A stretch of DNA of 42,039 bases from Gammaproteobacteria bacterium. Lineage in GTDB: Bacteria; Pseudomonadota; Gammaproteobacteria; Xanthomonadales; SZUA-36. The DNA lies in the NCBI GenBank assembly GCA_030431095.1, contig JAUIJU010000023.1, positions 1 through 42,039 of the forward strand, given 5' to 3'. The translations under genes and the position numbers were made by a program. Positions 41,073-42,039 of the stretch are shown piece after piece. The notes below the pieces were generated by a model. It was given only the letters and a program-made list of their open reading frames with translations. It was not told the origin of the DNA and did not search any database. Each line of letters opens with the position of its first letter. Positions within the stretch are counted from its first letter, which is position 1.

Positions 41073-41984
41073 TCAGTGAGCGCAGCCGGCCTGGGGACAG
41101 GCGAGGCCCGTCTCGCCCCGCTCCAGCTGAATGGTTGCGTGGTCGATACCGAACCTGGCAAGGAGCTGCTGCGACACCTCGTTGAGAAAACGGTCCGTGT
41201 CCGGCAGGGGCGCCATGACCAGGTGCGCGGTCAGCGCCGTGTCGGTGGTGCTCATCGCCCAGATATGCAGATCGTGCAGGTCCGTCACACCGGGCAGGGA
41301 CGCAAGAAAGCTGCGCACCTGCAGCGGATCGATCCCCGGCGGCACCGCGTCCACCGCCAGGTTCAGCGACTCGCGCAGCAGGCCCCAGGTGGACCAGAAA
41401 ATCACGCCCCCGATCACCAGGCTGACCAGGGCATCCAGCCAGTTCCAGCCCAACCAGAGGATCAGCGCGCCGGATACGACCACGCCCAGCGAGACCGCGG
41501 CGTCGGCCGCCATGTGCAGGTAGGCGCCGCGAATGTTCAGGTCGCGGTCCTTGCCGCGCAGGAACAGCATCGCGGTCGCGGTATTGATCACCACGCCGAT
41601 GGCCGCAACCAGCATGATGGTGAGCCCCGCCGGCTCGGCGGGTTCAAGCAACCGCCCAATCGCCTCCCAGGCGATGGCGCCGACCGCCGCGAGCAGCAGC
41701 AGTCCACTGCCCAGGCTGGCCAGGATGGTGGCGCGCGAGTAGCCGTAGGTTCGGCGCAGGGACGGGCTGCGGGTGGCCAGCGCCGCGGCGCCCCAGGCCA
41801 GCATCAGGCCCAGCACGTCGCTCAGATTGTGGCCGGCATCGGTCAGCAGGGCCAGGGATTTCGCCGCCAGCCCGAACATCACCTCGACGACCACGAACGC
41901 GATATTGAGGCCGACGCCGATCATGAACGCCCGATTGAAATCGGGCGTGGCGTGGTGATGGGCGTGTTCGTGGGCTCGGTTCAC
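41073..41984 (-). CDS. CDF-family zinc/cadmium exporter
   Basis: A 303-residue cation diffusion facilitator with six transmembrane helices, exporting Zn(II) or related ions against protons. The transport site ligands H52 and D56 (HNLSDVLG) and H157 and D161 (HMAADAAVSLG) give the HDHD pattern of ZitB/CzcD-type zinc exporters. A His-rich N-terminus (HEHAHHH) and a C-terminal ferredoxin-like cytosolic domain (HDLHIWAMS) ending CPQAGCAH offer extra metal binding. The start is GTG at 41984. It follows the partial gene at the window edge. Confidence 0.92.
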   Translation of the reverse strand: MNRAHEHAHHHATPDFNRAFMIGVGLNIAFVVVEVMFGLAAKSLALLTDAGHNLSDVLGLMLAWGAAALATRSPSLRRTYGYSRATILASLGSGLLLLAAVGAIAWEAIGRLLEPAEPAGLTIMLVAAIGVVINTATAMLFLRGKDRDLNIRGAYLHMAADAAVSLGVVVSGALILWLGWNWLDALVSLVIGGVIFWSTWGLLRESLNLAVDAVPPGIDPLQVRSFLASLPGVTDLHDLHIWAMSTTDTALTAHLVMAPLPDTDRFLNEVSQQLLARFGIDHATIQLERGETGLACPQAGCAH

Positions 41985-41997
41985 CCGGGCCGACCCC

Positions 41998-42039
41998 TCA
42001 GGAAGCCTGCCCGGTCAGGGCGCCGAACAGAATCCACCC
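41998..42039 (-). CDS. 3' end of an unidentified gene
   Basis: The last 13 codons of a minus-strand frame (GWILFGALTGQAS, then stop) run off the window edge, 13 bp upstream of the CDF start. The hydrophobic residues could be a final membrane segment. The frame is short and the assignment is only suggestive. Confidence 0.3.
   Translation of the reverse strand, partial: GWILFGALTGQAS

Overview
The window is a GC-rich, gene-dense chromosomal segment with no phage, plasmid or CRISPR signature. Gene content points to a gammaproteobacterium, most likely from the Xanthomonadales/Lysobacterales or Wenzhouxiangella neighbourhood. The reasons are a bioB-F-H-C-D operon divergent from comF, a TrpR/YerC-type repressor in front of a fused his operon, a bifunctional HisB lacking the zinc cysteines of the E. 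coli enzyme, DUF885 zinc peptidases, and many c-type cytochromes. This placement is inference; no 16S or marker comparison was possible.

Layout. 1-5.3 kb: tRNA-Arg(CCG) with its terminator, a membrane-anchored cytochrome c coupled to an ExeM-like nuclease lipoprotein, an AcpH-type phosphodiesterase, an alpha/beta hydrolase and zapE. 5.2-5.4 kb: a 96-bp element with perfect 30-bp inverted repeats. 5.5-10.1 kb: biotin operon bioBFHCD (minus) with a good promoter lying inside the start of the divergent comF. 10.8-14.9 kb: a GNAT-ubiA pair, tatD and a DUF885 peptidase. 15.0-18.9 kb: a tightly overlapping minus-strand operon for trans-4-hydroxyproline breakdown (epimerase, D-hydroxyproline oxidase/dehydrogenase, GntR regulator, DapA-family deaminase) with a palindromic operator on its promoter. 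18.9-19.9 kb: about 1 kb without a convincing gene, rich in hairpins and in direct and inverted copies of a 70-bp repeat.

19.9-28.3 kb: a DUF4097-type envelope protein, then the divergent repressor and hisGDCBHAFIE, nine protein genes with overlaps or gaps of at most about 10 bp. 28.4-32.1 kb: two periplasmic c-type cytochromes, a GNAT acetyltransferase, an ArsR regulator and an MBL/beta-CASP RNA exonuclease. 32.1-37.9 kb: peptide use, with a three-domain lipoprotein (DUF885 peptidase + MliC lysozyme inhibitor + COG3650-like), a POT peptide transporter and an M20 dipeptidase. 37.9-40.1 kb: a SorAB-type sulfite dehydrogenase and a START-like periplasmic protein. 40.1-42.0 kb: an EgtD-like histidine methyltransferase without EgtB, a CDF zinc exporter and the last 13 codons of another gene.

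Most genes are housekeeping biosynthesis (biotin, histidine, ubiquinone). The accessory theme is protein and peptide catabolism, with two DUF885 peptidases, an M20 enzyme, a POT transporter and hydroxyproline catabolism, plus periplasmic electron transfer. The least ordinary items are the DUF885-MliC fusion, the 19.6-19.9 kb repeat family, the orphan EgtD and the zinc-site-less HisB. I found no wholly new multi-gene system that I can defend from sequence alone.
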